This document shows, piece by piece, positions 1-6,722 of a DNA stretch of 26,865 bases. Below the pieces are notes generated by a model. It had not been told where the DNA came from. It saw only the letters and a program-made list of their open reading frames with translations, and made no database searches. Every line of letters begins with the position of its first letter. Positions within the stretch are counted from its first letter, which is position 1. This stretch comes from RUG13409 sp045616985. Its GTDB lineage: Bacteria; Bacillota; Clostridia; Peptostreptococcales; Anaerovoracaceae. The DNA lies in assembly GCA_045616985.1 (NCBI GenBank), contig JAZLHU010000005.1:1-26865 (forward strand), in the 5' to 3' direction. Both the position numbers and the translations under genes were made by a program.

Positions 1-138
1 GTTCGTCAGGCTACGATTTTGCTATTGCTTCTTCTCGCCCACACCTCGCGATGTGAGCCTTGCAAGTCGCTATGAGGTTCGTCGGCAACTACGCCCCTTG
101 TGGACTTTCACCACAGACTGACGGCATGCCCGTCATAC
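1..138 (-). mobile_element. Group II intron (probably class IIC), 5' end only, continues off the left edge
   Basis: Read on the minus strand from 138 leftward, the sequence starts GTATGACGGGCATGCC and continues with GTGGTGAAAGTCCAC, then TTGCAAGG, and ends near GCCTGACGAAC. This order (GUGYG-like 5' end, small hairpin, GUGAAAGUC block, GCAAGG, then CUGACGAAC) is what I know from domain I of bacterial group II introns, and it resembles class C introns best. Class C introns insert just behind rho-independent terminators, and this one begins 3 bases past the terminator stem at 142-176. The reverse-transcriptase ORF and domains V/VI would lie outside the window. A short reading frame at 100-345 on the plus strand is an artefact of this RNA. 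Confidence is good for a group II intron and moderate for class C. Confidence 0.72.
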
Positions 139-141
139 ATC

Positions 142-176
142 AAAAGCGGAGCTTTCGTTTTGAAAGCTCCGCTTTT
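142..176 (-). terminator. Rho-independent terminator of the bactofilin unit
   Basis: This is a perfect 15-bp inverted repeat (AAAAGCGGAGCTTTC with its complement) around a 5-base loop, 21 bases past the bactofilin stop. On the minus strand the stem ends in TTTT. The group II intron begins immediately beyond it. Confidence 0.85.
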
Positions 177-197
177 AAATTCCGGTCAAACAATAAA

Positions 198-554
198 CTA
201 TCCGATCTTAACTGTTCCTTCAAGCTTTGAACCCTTAACGACAATTATGTCTTTGGTTTTAATATCCCCATTGAATTCTCCCGTCGGAGTGAATTCCATA
301 AGTTCGCTGCAAGTAATCCTGCCCTCAGCTCTACCGATAAGATGAAAATATCTGCAGGATACGGTACCGTTTAAATGCCCGCCCTCGCATACAAGGATTT
401 CAGCGGTGGAAATGATTTCACCTTCGTAGTCTCCCTCGATCCGGATGGGCTTATCCGTAGTAACCGTTCCTTTGAATTTTGTCTGAGCACCTACAACGGT
501 TTCATCAACTGCCGTGCTGATGTTTACGTTGTCTGTTTCTTTTCCGAATACCAT
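198..554 (-). CDS. Bactofilin (polymer-forming cytoskeletal protein)
   Basis: This 118-residue protein is a bactofilin-type (DUF583) beta-helix. It has a short polar N-terminus (about residues 1-20), then a right-handed helix core with repeated rungs such as PIRIEGDYEGEI, GHLNGTVSC and GEFNGDIKTKDI. No signal peptide or membrane segment is visible, so it should polymerise in the cytoplasm, possibly at the membrane; bactofilins generally scaffold cell-shape or wall-synthesis factors. The ribosome site AAAGGAGA lies 6 bases before the ATG. Only 24 bases separate the start from the 3' end of tRNA-Leu, with no terminator between, so the mRNA probably begins at the tRNA promoter or further upstream in uvrC. 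The specific cellular role is not shown by the sequence. Confidence 0.88.
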   Translation of the reverse strand: MVFGKETDNVNISTAVDETVVGAQTKFKGTVTTDKPIRIEGDYEGEIISTAEILVCEGGHLNGTVSCRYFHLIGRAEGRITCSELMEFTPTGEFNGDIKTKDIIVVKGSKLEGTVKIG

Positions 555-578
555 ATTATTTCTCCTTTTTCACAATTG

Positions 579-665
579 TGGTGCAGGTAACAGGAGTCGA
601 ACCTGCATGAAATCGCTTTCACACGGACCTGAACCGTGCGCGTCTGCCAATTCCGCCATACCTGC
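579..665 (-). tRNA. tRNA-Leu (anticodon CAG)
   Basis: The cloverleaf is complete on the minus strand. The acceptor is GCAGGTA/TACCTGC, the D-arm carries AATTGGCAGA, the anticodon stem is CACGG/CCGTG with loop TTCAGGT, and the long class II variable arm is TGAAA-GCGA-TTTCA. The T-arm contains GGTTCGACTCC and the discriminator is A. The CCA end is encoded (579-581). The long variable arm and CAG anticodon give Leu for codon CUG. It lies between uvrC and the bactofilin gene in the same direction and is probably processed from a common transcript. Confidence 0.96.
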
Positions 666-683
666 ACGCAAGTGAACATTAGA

Positions 684-712
684 ACTATACTACAAAGAAC
701 CTTCAAATGCAA
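684..712 (-). promoter_or_regulatory. Promoter for tRNA-Leu (and probably bactofilin)
   Basis: On the minus strand the -35 is TTGCAT (707-712) and the -10 is TATAGT (684-689), with a 17-base spacer. The -35 lies 2 bases beyond the uvrC stop. Transcription would start about 12 bases before the tRNA 5' end. Confidence 0.65.
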
Positions 713-713
713 G

Positions 714-2549
714 TTATTCTTTGTCAAAATACTTTTTAATATCTTCAGCGACCCTTGAATTTACAACAGTTTCAAGTTCTGAAAGCTCTGCTGTTTTTAT
801 GCGTTCTATACTTCCGAATTTATTCAAAAGCTCAGTTTTTCTCTTTGGACCTATCCCTGCAATATTATCAAGAACAGACCGCTGAACCGACTTGTTTCTG
901 ATATTTCTGTGGTACTCTATGGCAAAACGGTGGACCTCCTCCTGAATCGAGCCAAAATAGGTATAAAGCTCGGCTTTTCCCTTAAGAGGATACTCAACAT
1001 CCTCGTACAAAAGCGCCCTTGTTCTGTGGTGATCGTCCTTTACCATACCGGCAACGGGGATATCAAGGTGCAGGGCGCTTAAAACATTTTTTGCAGCGGT
1101 AATCTGCCCTGCTCCGCCGTCCATAAAAACGGCATCGGGAAGAACCTCAAAGCCCGGAACCTTGTCTACTGCATTTTTATACCTTCTGAAAAGCATCTCC
1201 AAAAGGCTTCCTGTATCATCGGCGCCTTCAACGGTCCTGATTTTAAATCTTCTGTATGCCTTTTTCAGCGGATATCCGTCCTCAAATACAACCATGGCAC
1301 CCACGCTGTCTGTCCCGAATATATCGGATATATCGTAGGATTCCACTCTTCTTATCTTTCTTCCCAGATCTTCTCCGAATATTTCGCACAGACCGGAAAC
1401 AATCTTTTCGTTCTTTTCTATCTGCCTGTTTGCCCTTGCATCTATATCGGCAAGCATTATCCGGGCATCCTTTTTTACTACGTCCATAAGAGCGCGTTTC
1501 TCACCTCTTTGCGGACTGTTTATTCCGACCTTATGTCCGCTTTGCGAACTTAGCCATTCAGACAAAAGTTCGCTGTCGGAAGGAAGCTTACTTACCATTA
1601 TTTCTTTTGGAATCATAATGTTTTCATGATAATAGCGCTTGATGAATTCCGAAAGATTATTCAGCTCATCCTCTTCTTCGGTATGTTCTCCGAGATAAAA
1701 GCTTTCTCTTCCGGAAAGCTTTCCTTCTCTTACTGTAAAGAGGAGCGCATGATCTCCGGCAATGCCGCTTACAATAAGGACTATATCAAGATTTTCAGGA
1801 TGGGACAGCACTACCCTTTGCTTTTCGTTTAATGATTCAATGGCATTAAGGCAGTCACGATATTTTGCCGCATCCTCAAAACGCATTTCATCTGATGCCT
1901 GCTGCATCTTTTCTTTAAGCTCTCTGCTTAATGCAGTACTTTTTCCATGCAAAAAGCTTAAAGCAAGGTCAACAGAGTTCATGTACTCTTCTTTTGAAAC
2001 ATTTCCGGTACAAACGCCCCGGCACTGATGGATGTGAAAATTAAGGCATGGTCTGAACTTTTCATCGAAGCTTTGTGCATTGCAGCGTTTCAGACTGTAA
2101 AGGTTGTTAAGAAGATTAATGATTGTATTTACTGCCGCTGCATCCGCATACGGACCAAAGTATCTGGATCCGTCATTTACAAGCCTTCTGGTTTTGAGAA
2201 TTCTCGGATATTTCTCTGCCATGGTAACTTTTATATACGGATATGTTTTATCATCCCTTAAAAGAATATTATATTTCGGCTTGTATTTTTTGATTAGATT
2301 ACATTCCAGAATGAGAGCTTCCATTTCAGAGCCGCAGTTGATGTATTCGAACTCGGAAATATGCTTCACCATCTCGCGGGTTTTGGCACCATGGTTTTTG
2401 GAATCCTGAAAATACTGACTTACACGGCGTTTTAACGATATGGCTTTTCCCACATAAATAACCTGCCCAAATTCATCTTTGTGCAGGTATACGCCCGGAG
2501 TATCCGGCAGTTTCTTTAATTCTTCTTTGACGTCAAATCCGTTTGACAT
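714..2549 (-). CDS. uvrC: UvrABC system protein C (excinuclease subunit)
   Basis: UvrC makes both incisions around a lesion bound by UvrA/UvrB in nucleotide excision repair. The 611 residues match the family length. The N-terminal GIY-YIG nuclease is visible (TPGVYLHK at about 17-24, VIYVGKA at 30-36). A UVR helix pair lies around 205-240 (EKMQQASDEMRFEDAAKYRD). The RNase H-like second nuclease begins near ESYDISDIFGTDSVGAMVVF (about 394-413). A helix-hairpin-helix tail (LDNIAGIGPKRKTELL) closes the protein. The ATG overlaps the dacA stop by one base (TAATG), so translation is probably coupled to dacA. That partner is unusual because the two proteins act in different processes. Confidence 0.97.
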   Translation of the reverse strand: MSNGFDVKEELKKLPDTPGVYLHKDEFGQVIYVGKAISLKRRVSQYFQDSKNHGAKTREMVKHISEFEYINCGSEMEALILECNLIKKYKPKYNILLRDDKTYPYIKVTMAEKYPRILKTRRLVNDGSRYFGPYADAAAVNTIINLLNNLYSLKRCNAQSFDEKFRPCLNFHIHQCRGVCTGNVSKEEYMNSVDLALSFLHGKSTALSRELKEKMQQASDEMRFEDAAKYRDCLNAIESLNEKQRVVLSHPENLDIVLIVSGIAGDHALLFTVREGKLSGRESFYLGEHTEEEDELNNLSEFIKRYYHENIMIPKEIMVSKLPSDSELLSEWLSSQSGHKVGINSPQRGEKRALMDVVKKDARIMLADIDARANRQIEKNEKIVSGLCEIFGEDLGRKIRRVESYDISDIFGTDSVGAMVVFEDGYPLKKAYRRFKIRTVEGADDTGSLLEMLFRRYKNAVDKVPGFEVLPDAVFMDGGAGQITAAKNVLSALHLDIPVAGMVKDDHHRTRALLYEDVEYPLKGKAELYTYFGSIQEEVHRFAIEYHRNIRNKSVQRSVLDNIAGIGPKRKTELLNKFGSIERIKTAELSELETVVNSRVAEDIKKYFDKE

Positions 2550-3913
2550 TATTCTTCTTTGTATGACCTGTTAAGGTTTTCTCTCTCCTGCTTTGCTCTG
2601 AGTCTTGCAGCCTTTCTTTCCTTCTTTTTTCTTATGCGCCTCTTTTCAAGTATGACCCAAATAACAAGAGCTGCAAACAGAACAAGAATTATGATCAGTA
2701 TGATGAGAAGGATCTTTCCTATTTTTGCTGCAGCTGCATCGTCAATACCGAAGATTGAAAGAGGGCCGCCCTTTTCAACGGTATTTGCTGCAACGGCATC
2801 GTAAACGCCCAGAAGCTCTCCCGACTTATATACACTTACCGATCCTATGATTGCACCTTCGGAAATCGGAGCATCCACACGCTCGGACAATACAACTTCA
2901 GACGTGATTATAGAGGCATCCTCTTCCTTTTTAAGAGTTGCATAAACCGTATCATCCAGGACTGCCGTAACGGTTTTTACGCTTCCGCGCCTGACCTTGA
3001 TGGTCCCGAGTTCCATGCCGAGCTTAAACGGACTTATCGTATTAAAGTTTGCAAGACCCAGATCCAAAAGCGCAATGCCGTCTGCAAAACGCTCGTAGGT
3101 ATTGGGAGCATTCATGCTGACGGCAAGAATACTTGTACCGTCTTTTGCTGCGGCGGCAACAAGGCAATTTCCGGCCTTGGATGTCGAACCGGTTTTAATG
3201 CCTATACAGCCTTCATATTTACAATATCTCTTGGTTGAACCCACATATACCATATGGTTTTCAACAGTATCATTAAGAAGCCAGTTGCTTGTGGTAAGGT
3301 TTCTCTTCGAACTCATGTTGGTCTGAGGAACTTCATAATTAACGGTGCTTACAATATCCCTGAAGGTTTCATTCTTCATGCAGTACAAAGCAATCTTTGT
3401 CATGTCTCTTGCCGTTGTGTAGTGATCTTCATCATGAAGTCCGTGAGGATTTGAAAAATGAGTTCCCGTGCAGCCCAGCTCCTCTGCTTTTTTGTTCATC
3501 TTTACAACAAAATCCTCCGATGCCCCGCAGACGGCCTTCGCAAGAGCCATGGCTCCATCGTTCCCTGAAACTATCATTGTTGCATAAATAAGATCCTTTG
3601 CTGTTATTTTTTCTCCGGTTTTAAGCTTTAAAGAGCTTCCCTCTATCCCCGATGCCTCGGGGTCTACAGTGACAGTCTGACCAAGGTCGAGATTTTCCAA
3701 AGCCAAAATGCAGGTCATCATCTTGGTAAGACTTGCAGGATACCGCTTTTCATCAGCATTCTTTACATACAGAATATCGCCCGTGGTAAGATCTGCAACT
3801 ACTGCAGCATCGCCGTAGAGCTTGACAGGCAGCGGCTCTTCGCCGAAAGCGGGCGTGAAGCTGCTCAAAAGAATTATAAATGCAATTGTAAATGTAATTA
3901 CTCTCTTCTTCAT
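2549..3913 (-). CDS. dacA: D-alanyl-D-alanine carboxypeptidase (PBP5 type)
   Basis: This extracytoplasmic serine peptidase trims the terminal D-Ala from peptidoglycan pentapeptides. A signal peptide is clear (MKKR, hydrophobic stretch, cleavage near AFG-EE at about 23-25). The active-site motifs are SLTK (Ser61, Lys64), SGN (116-118) and KTG (240-242), followed by a PBP5 C-terminal domain at about 290-380. Instead of the usual amphipathic anchor helix, it ends in a true membrane segment (about 398-422) and a roughly 30-residue cytoplasmic tail rich in Lys/Arg. No Shine-Dalgarno site precedes the ATG, and an extended -10 box lies only 9 bases upstream, so the mRNA may be leaderless. It is the first gene of a unit with uvrC. 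The subclass (DacA, DacB or DacF) is not certain. Confidence 0.93.
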   Translation of the reverse strand: MKKRVITFTIAFIILLSSFTPAFGEEPLPVKLYGDAAVVADLTTGDILYVKNADEKRYPASLTKMMTCILALENLDLGQTVTVDPEASGIEGSSLKLKTGEKITAKDLIYATMIVSGNDGAMALAKAVCGASEDFVVKMNKKAEELGCTGTHFSNPHGLHDEDHYTTARDMTKIALYCMKNETFRDIVSTVNYEVPQTNMSSKRNLTTSNWLLNDTVENHMVYVGSTKRYCKYEGCIGIKTGSTSKAGNCLVAAAAKDGTSILAVSMNAPNTYERFADGIALLDLGLANFNTISPFKLGMELGTIKVRRGSVKTVTAVLDDTVYATLKKEEDASIITSEVVLSERVDAPISEGAIIGSVSVYKSGELLGVYDAVAANTVEKGGPLSIFGIDDAAAAKIGKILLIILIIILVLFAALVIWVILEKRRIRKKKERKAARLRAKQERENLNRSYKEE

Positions 3914-3922
3914 AATATATTG

Positions 3923-3928
3923 ATTATA
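3923..3928 (-). promoter_or_regulatory. Extended -10 box of the dacA promoter
   Basis: On the minus strand this reads TGATATAAT, a perfect -10 with the extended TGn. Only 9 bases separate it from the dacA ATG, so initiation would occur within 0-3 bases of the start codon. No good -35 is visible. Confidence 0.5.
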
Positions 3929-3932
3929 TCAT

Positions 3933-3958
3933 AAAAGCCCTGATTTTACAGGGCTTTT
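3933..3958 (-). terminator. Terminator between rdgB and dacA
   Basis: The hairpin AAAAGCCCTG / CAGGGCTTTT has a 6-base loop and lies 3 bases past the rdgB stop on the minus strand. Its U-tract is short (TTTTAT), so termination may be partial and let some rdgB transcripts run into dacA. Confidence 0.65.
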
Positions 3959-3961
3959 GGG

Positions 3962-4540
3962 CTAAAGTAGCTGCGAAAGTTTTTTAAGAGCATTGGCTCT
4001 GTGCGAAACGGAATTCTTATACTCCGCAGACAGCTCGGCAAAGGTTTTGTCAGATCCCAACGGAATAAATATGCTGTCATATCCAAAGCCTCTTTCGCCC
4101 TTTTCTTCAAGAGCTATATGACCGTGGCACTCGCCTCTTGCAACGATTTTTCTTCCGTCCGGATAAACCAGGGTAATTACGCAGACAAAATATGCCGTTC
4201 TCTTTTCAAGGGGAACCCCTTCAAGGCGTTTCAACAGCTTTGCCCTGTTTGCGGCATCATCCCCGTGAACTCCGCTGTATCTTGCTGAATTTATTCCCGG
4301 TTCTCCGCCTGCCGCATCAACAAAAAGGCCCGTGTCATCTGCAATGGCCGGCTCTCCGCTCAGTCTGCAGATTGAATCGGCTTTTATAAATGAGTTCTCC
4401 TCGCAGGTAGTGCCGTTTTCATCCACTTCCACATCAAAGCCCGCTTCCTTTTGGGACACCAGCTCCATGTCAAAATCCTTTATGATGGCATAAATTTCTT
4501 CCAGCTTATGCGCATTTTGTGTTGCTGCTATAATTCTCAT
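3962..4540 (-). CDS. rdgB: Non-canonical purine NTP pyrophosphatase (RdgB/HAM1 family)
   Basis: This enzyme hydrolyses dITP, ITP and XTP to monophosphates and so keeps deaminated purines out of DNA and RNA. Family motifs are present: IIAATQNAHKLEEI at the N-terminus, AIADDTGLFVDA with the metal-binding acidic pair, PGINSARYSG, and GFGYDSIF followed by SHRANALKKL at the C-terminus. I chose the ATG at 4540 (192 residues, normal length) because RdgB proteins begin directly before the ATQN motif and GGAAGAG lies 8 bases upstream. An in-frame ATG at 4576 would add 12 residues unlike the family and would start at or before the predicted transcription start. It is transcribed divergently from coaB. 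Confidence 0.94.
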   Translation of the reverse strand: MRIIAATQNAHKLEEIYAIIKDFDMELVSQKEAGFDVEVDENGTTCEENSFIKADSICRLSGEPAIADDTGLFVDAAGGEPGINSARYSGVHGDDAANRAKLLKRLEGVPLEKRTAYFVCVITLVYPDGRKIVARGECHGHIALEEKGERGFGYDSIFIPLGSDKTFAELSAEYKNSVSHRANALKKLSQLL

Positions 4541-4585
4541 AATTTTATCTCTTCCATAATATTTTATCCGACACATATGATTTGT

Positions 4586-4614
4586 GGTATAATAATGTTG
4601 ATTATCTATGTAAA
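4586..4614 (-). promoter_or_regulatory. rdgB promoter, overlapping the coaB promoter
   Basis: On the minus strand the -35 is TTTACA (4609-4614), the spacer is 17 bases, and the -10 is TATACC (4586-4591). The -10 overlaps the plus-strand -10 of coaB (4588-4593), so the two promoters face opposite ways over the same bases. Confidence 0.5.
4588..4593 (+). promoter_or_regulatory. -10 box of the coaB-pgi-glg operon promoter
   Basis: A perfect TATAAT is preceded by TGG, giving an extended -10. The -35 is poor (TTATCC, 18-base spacer). Transcription would start near 4600, about 50 bases before the coaB ATG. It is the only clear promoter I see for the eight genes that follow. Confidence 0.55.
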
Positions 4615-4649
4615 TAATATCGCAATTCTATGCTAAAAGGAAGTACTAA

Positions 4650-5447
4650 ATGAAGCGCGTGCTAATAACAGGAGGCCCAACCAACGAATTTGTTGACGAG
4701 GTCATGAAAATAACAAATATGTCCACGGGGAGCCTCAGCCTCGACCTTGCAAACGCCGCTCTTTCGGCAGACGATGAGCTTACCCTTATCGTAACCAACA
4801 GTGTCCTTGGCTCCGCAAGATATGTAAACTACGGATTTTCCGGCAATCCGAAAGTAAAGACCCTTGCCATTGAGACAACTCAGGATATGTACGATGCCTT
4901 AGAGTCACAAAAGAACATTCATTACGATGTGGTTATTCATGCTTCTGCCGTCGGAGATTACAAGCCTGAGTTTACATTCAGGCTGGAAGATATGGCGGAT
5001 GAATTAAGCAGCTACCTTCTTACATCCGAGGGTAAGGCTTCTTTTGCTGAAGGGCAGAAGGCGCTTTCAAAAAAAATTCTCTCCATCATGGAAAAAGGCT
5101 CCTGCAGAGTTAATGATGACACCAAAATATCAAGCTACGAGCCGAATTTGACCGTAAAGCTTACGCTTACAACAAAGCTTATATCAAACCTTCGGAAATG
5201 GTTTCCTGATGCAAAGCTTATAGGCTGCAAGCTTTTGGAGAATGTAAGCCACGAACACCTTATAGAGGTTGCAGCTAAGCTTTGTAACAAGAATGACATG
5301 GATGTTATTATGGCAAACGATCTCGCCGAGTTAAAAAGCGGCGAGCTTGTGCGCTATTTAGTCGATAAAAACGGAGAGACGGGCATTGCCCTCCTGCAAA
5401 ACGGAGATCCGAGTCTGATGGAATATGCAAAAAAGGAGTGGTTTTAA
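4650..5447 (+). CDS. coaB: Phosphopantothenate--cysteine ligase, stand-alone (type III CoaB-like)
   Basis: CoaB joins 4'-phosphopantothenate to cysteine in coenzyme A synthesis; characterised monofunctional bacterial forms use CTP. The 265 residues match the C-terminal half of Dfp/CoaBC. The nucleotide-binding start is MKRVLITGGPTNEFVDEVMK followed by ITNMSTGSLS, then HASAVGDYKPE (about 91-101), TTKLISNLRKWFPDAKLIG (about 178-196) and MANDLAELKSGE near the C-terminus. These blocks resemble streptococcal-type CoaB more than the fused enzyme. The decarboxylase half (CoaC) is absent here and must be encoded elsewhere. The ribosome site is AAAAGGAAG. It abuts pgi with no gap and heads the glycogen operon, which is an odd place for it. 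Confidence 0.82.
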   Translation: MKRVLITGGPTNEFVDEVMKITNMSTGSLSLDLANAALSADDELTLIVTNSVLGSARYVNYGFSGNPKVKTLAIETTQDMYDALESQKNIHYDVVIHASAVGDYKPEFTFRLEDMADELSSYLLTSEGKASFAEGQKALSKKILSIMEKGSCRVNDDTKISSYEPNLTVKLTLTTKLISNLRKWFPDAKLIGCKLLENVSHEHLIEVAAKLCNKNDMDVIMANDLAELKSGELVRYLVDKNGETGIALLQNGDPSLMEYAKKEWF

Positions 5448-6713
5448 ATGATTGGAATCGATGTATCAGGGGCAAATGCAAAAGCTGATTTAAAAGCGGC
5501 AAAAGAAGCAAGAGAAATTCTTGTATCTAAAAGCGGCGCCGGAAAAGAATATACAGGATGGCTTCATCTTCCTGAGGATTATGATAAAGACGAATATATC
5601 CGCATAAAAAGGTGTGCAAAGAATATTTACGATAACGCCGAAGCGCTTGTTGTAATAGGCATAGGCGGATCCTATCTCGGGGCAAGAGCCGTTATAGAGT
5701 TTTTGCTTTCGCAAAGGTATAACGAAACTTTAAGAAAAGGCCCGAAAATCTATTTCCTCGGCAACGGAATAAACGGAGAAGATGTAAAACAGGTTTTAGA
5801 GCTTGCAGGCGGAAGAGACCTTTATGTAAATGTCATCTCAAAATCGGGAACGACCTTAGAGCCTGCATTGGCATTCCGCATCTTTAAAAAGTATCTTGAA
5901 GAGACCTACGGAAAGGAAGCTGCAAAAAAGAGAATCATATGCACAACAGATAAACAAAAAGGTGCATTAAAAAGCCTTGCAGATGAAGAAGGATATGAAT
6001 GCTTTGTTGTTCCGGACGAGGTTGGCGGAAGATATTCGGTTCTTACGGCAGTAGGACTTCTTCCTATTGCAGCCGCAGGAATTGATATTGACGAGCTTAT
6101 GGGCGGCGCAAGAGACGAAATGCAAAGGTGTCTTAAGGAAGAAAAAAGCCCTGCCCTCTTATACGCTGCAGCAAGACAGGCGCTGTATAAGGAAGGCAAA
6201 AAGATTGAAATATTATCCTGTCCAAGCGAATCGGTAAGATTTGTCGGAGAATGGTGGAAACAGCTCTACGGAGAATCGGAAGGAAAAGACCATACCGGTA
6301 TTTTCCCTGCATCCTGCGTATTTACCGCAGACCTTCACTCCATGGGGCAATACATTCAGGACGGAGAAAGGATACTGTCGGAAACCTTTATCTCGATTGA
6401 CGAAGCAAATGAAAAAACGGCAGTGCCGCAAAGCGAGGACAACAGGGACGGTCTTAACTATATTGCAGGAAAGGATTACAGAGAAATATTTTCCTGTGCA
6501 GAACAAGGTGTTAAAAAAGCTCATATGGACGGAGGAGTTCCGTGTATGGTGATAAGCATGAAAAAGCAAAATGCATACGAACTCGGATCTTTGATTTACT
6601 TCTTTGAATTTGCATGCGGAATTTCCGCATACATGCAGGGAGTAAATCCTTTCAACCAGCCGGGCGTTGAAGAATACAAAAAGAATATGTTTACTTTACT
6701 GGGAAAGAAGTAG
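5448..6713 (+). CDS. pgi: Glucose-6-phosphate isomerase
   Basis: Pgi interconverts glucose-6-P and fructose-6-P in the cytoplasm, linking glycolysis and gluconeogenesis to the glucose-P pool used for glycogen. The protein has 421 residues, slightly short for the Firmicute type (about 450). Visible motifs are GIGGSYLGAR (71-80), the phosphate loop SKSGTT (131-136), GGRYSVLTAVGLLP (193-206), the YGESEGKD segment with catalytic Glu (274-281), His297 in DLHSMGQ, and PFNQPGVEEYKK near the C-terminus. The ATG follows the coaB stop directly, and its ribosome site AAAGGAG lies inside coaB, so translation is probably coupled. pgcA starts 9 bases after its stop. Confidence 0.97.
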   Translation: MIGIDVSGANAKADLKAAKEAREILVSKSGAGKEYTGWLHLPEDYDKDEYIRIKRCAKNIYDNAEALVVIGIGGSYLGARAVIEFLLSQRYNETLRKGPKIYFLGNGINGEDVKQVLELAGGRDLYVNVISKSGTTLEPALAFRIFKKYLEETYGKEAAKKRIICTTDKQKGALKSLADEEGYECFVVPDEVGGRYSVLTAVGLLPIAAAGIDIDELMGGARDEMQRCLKEEKSPALLYAAARQALYKEGKKIEILSCPSESVRFVGEWWKQLYGESEGKDHTGIFPASCVFTADLHSMGQYIQDGERILSETFISIDEANEKTAVPQSEDNRDGLNYIAGKDYREIFSCAEQGVKKAHMDGGVPCMVISMKKQNAYELGSLIYFFEFACGISAYMQGVNPFNQPGVEEYKKNMFTLLGKK

Positions 6714-6722
6714 GAAGAGAAA

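Noticed and set aside
100..345. 81-codon plus-strand frame at the left edge
   Set aside because: It runs through the group II intron RNA, the terminator and the bactofilin gene in antisense; it has no ribosome site and no domain.
4541..4576. Upstream ATG for rdgB
   Set aside because: It adds 12 residues absent from the family and lies at or before the predicted transcription start; the ATG at 4540 has a spaced ribosome site.
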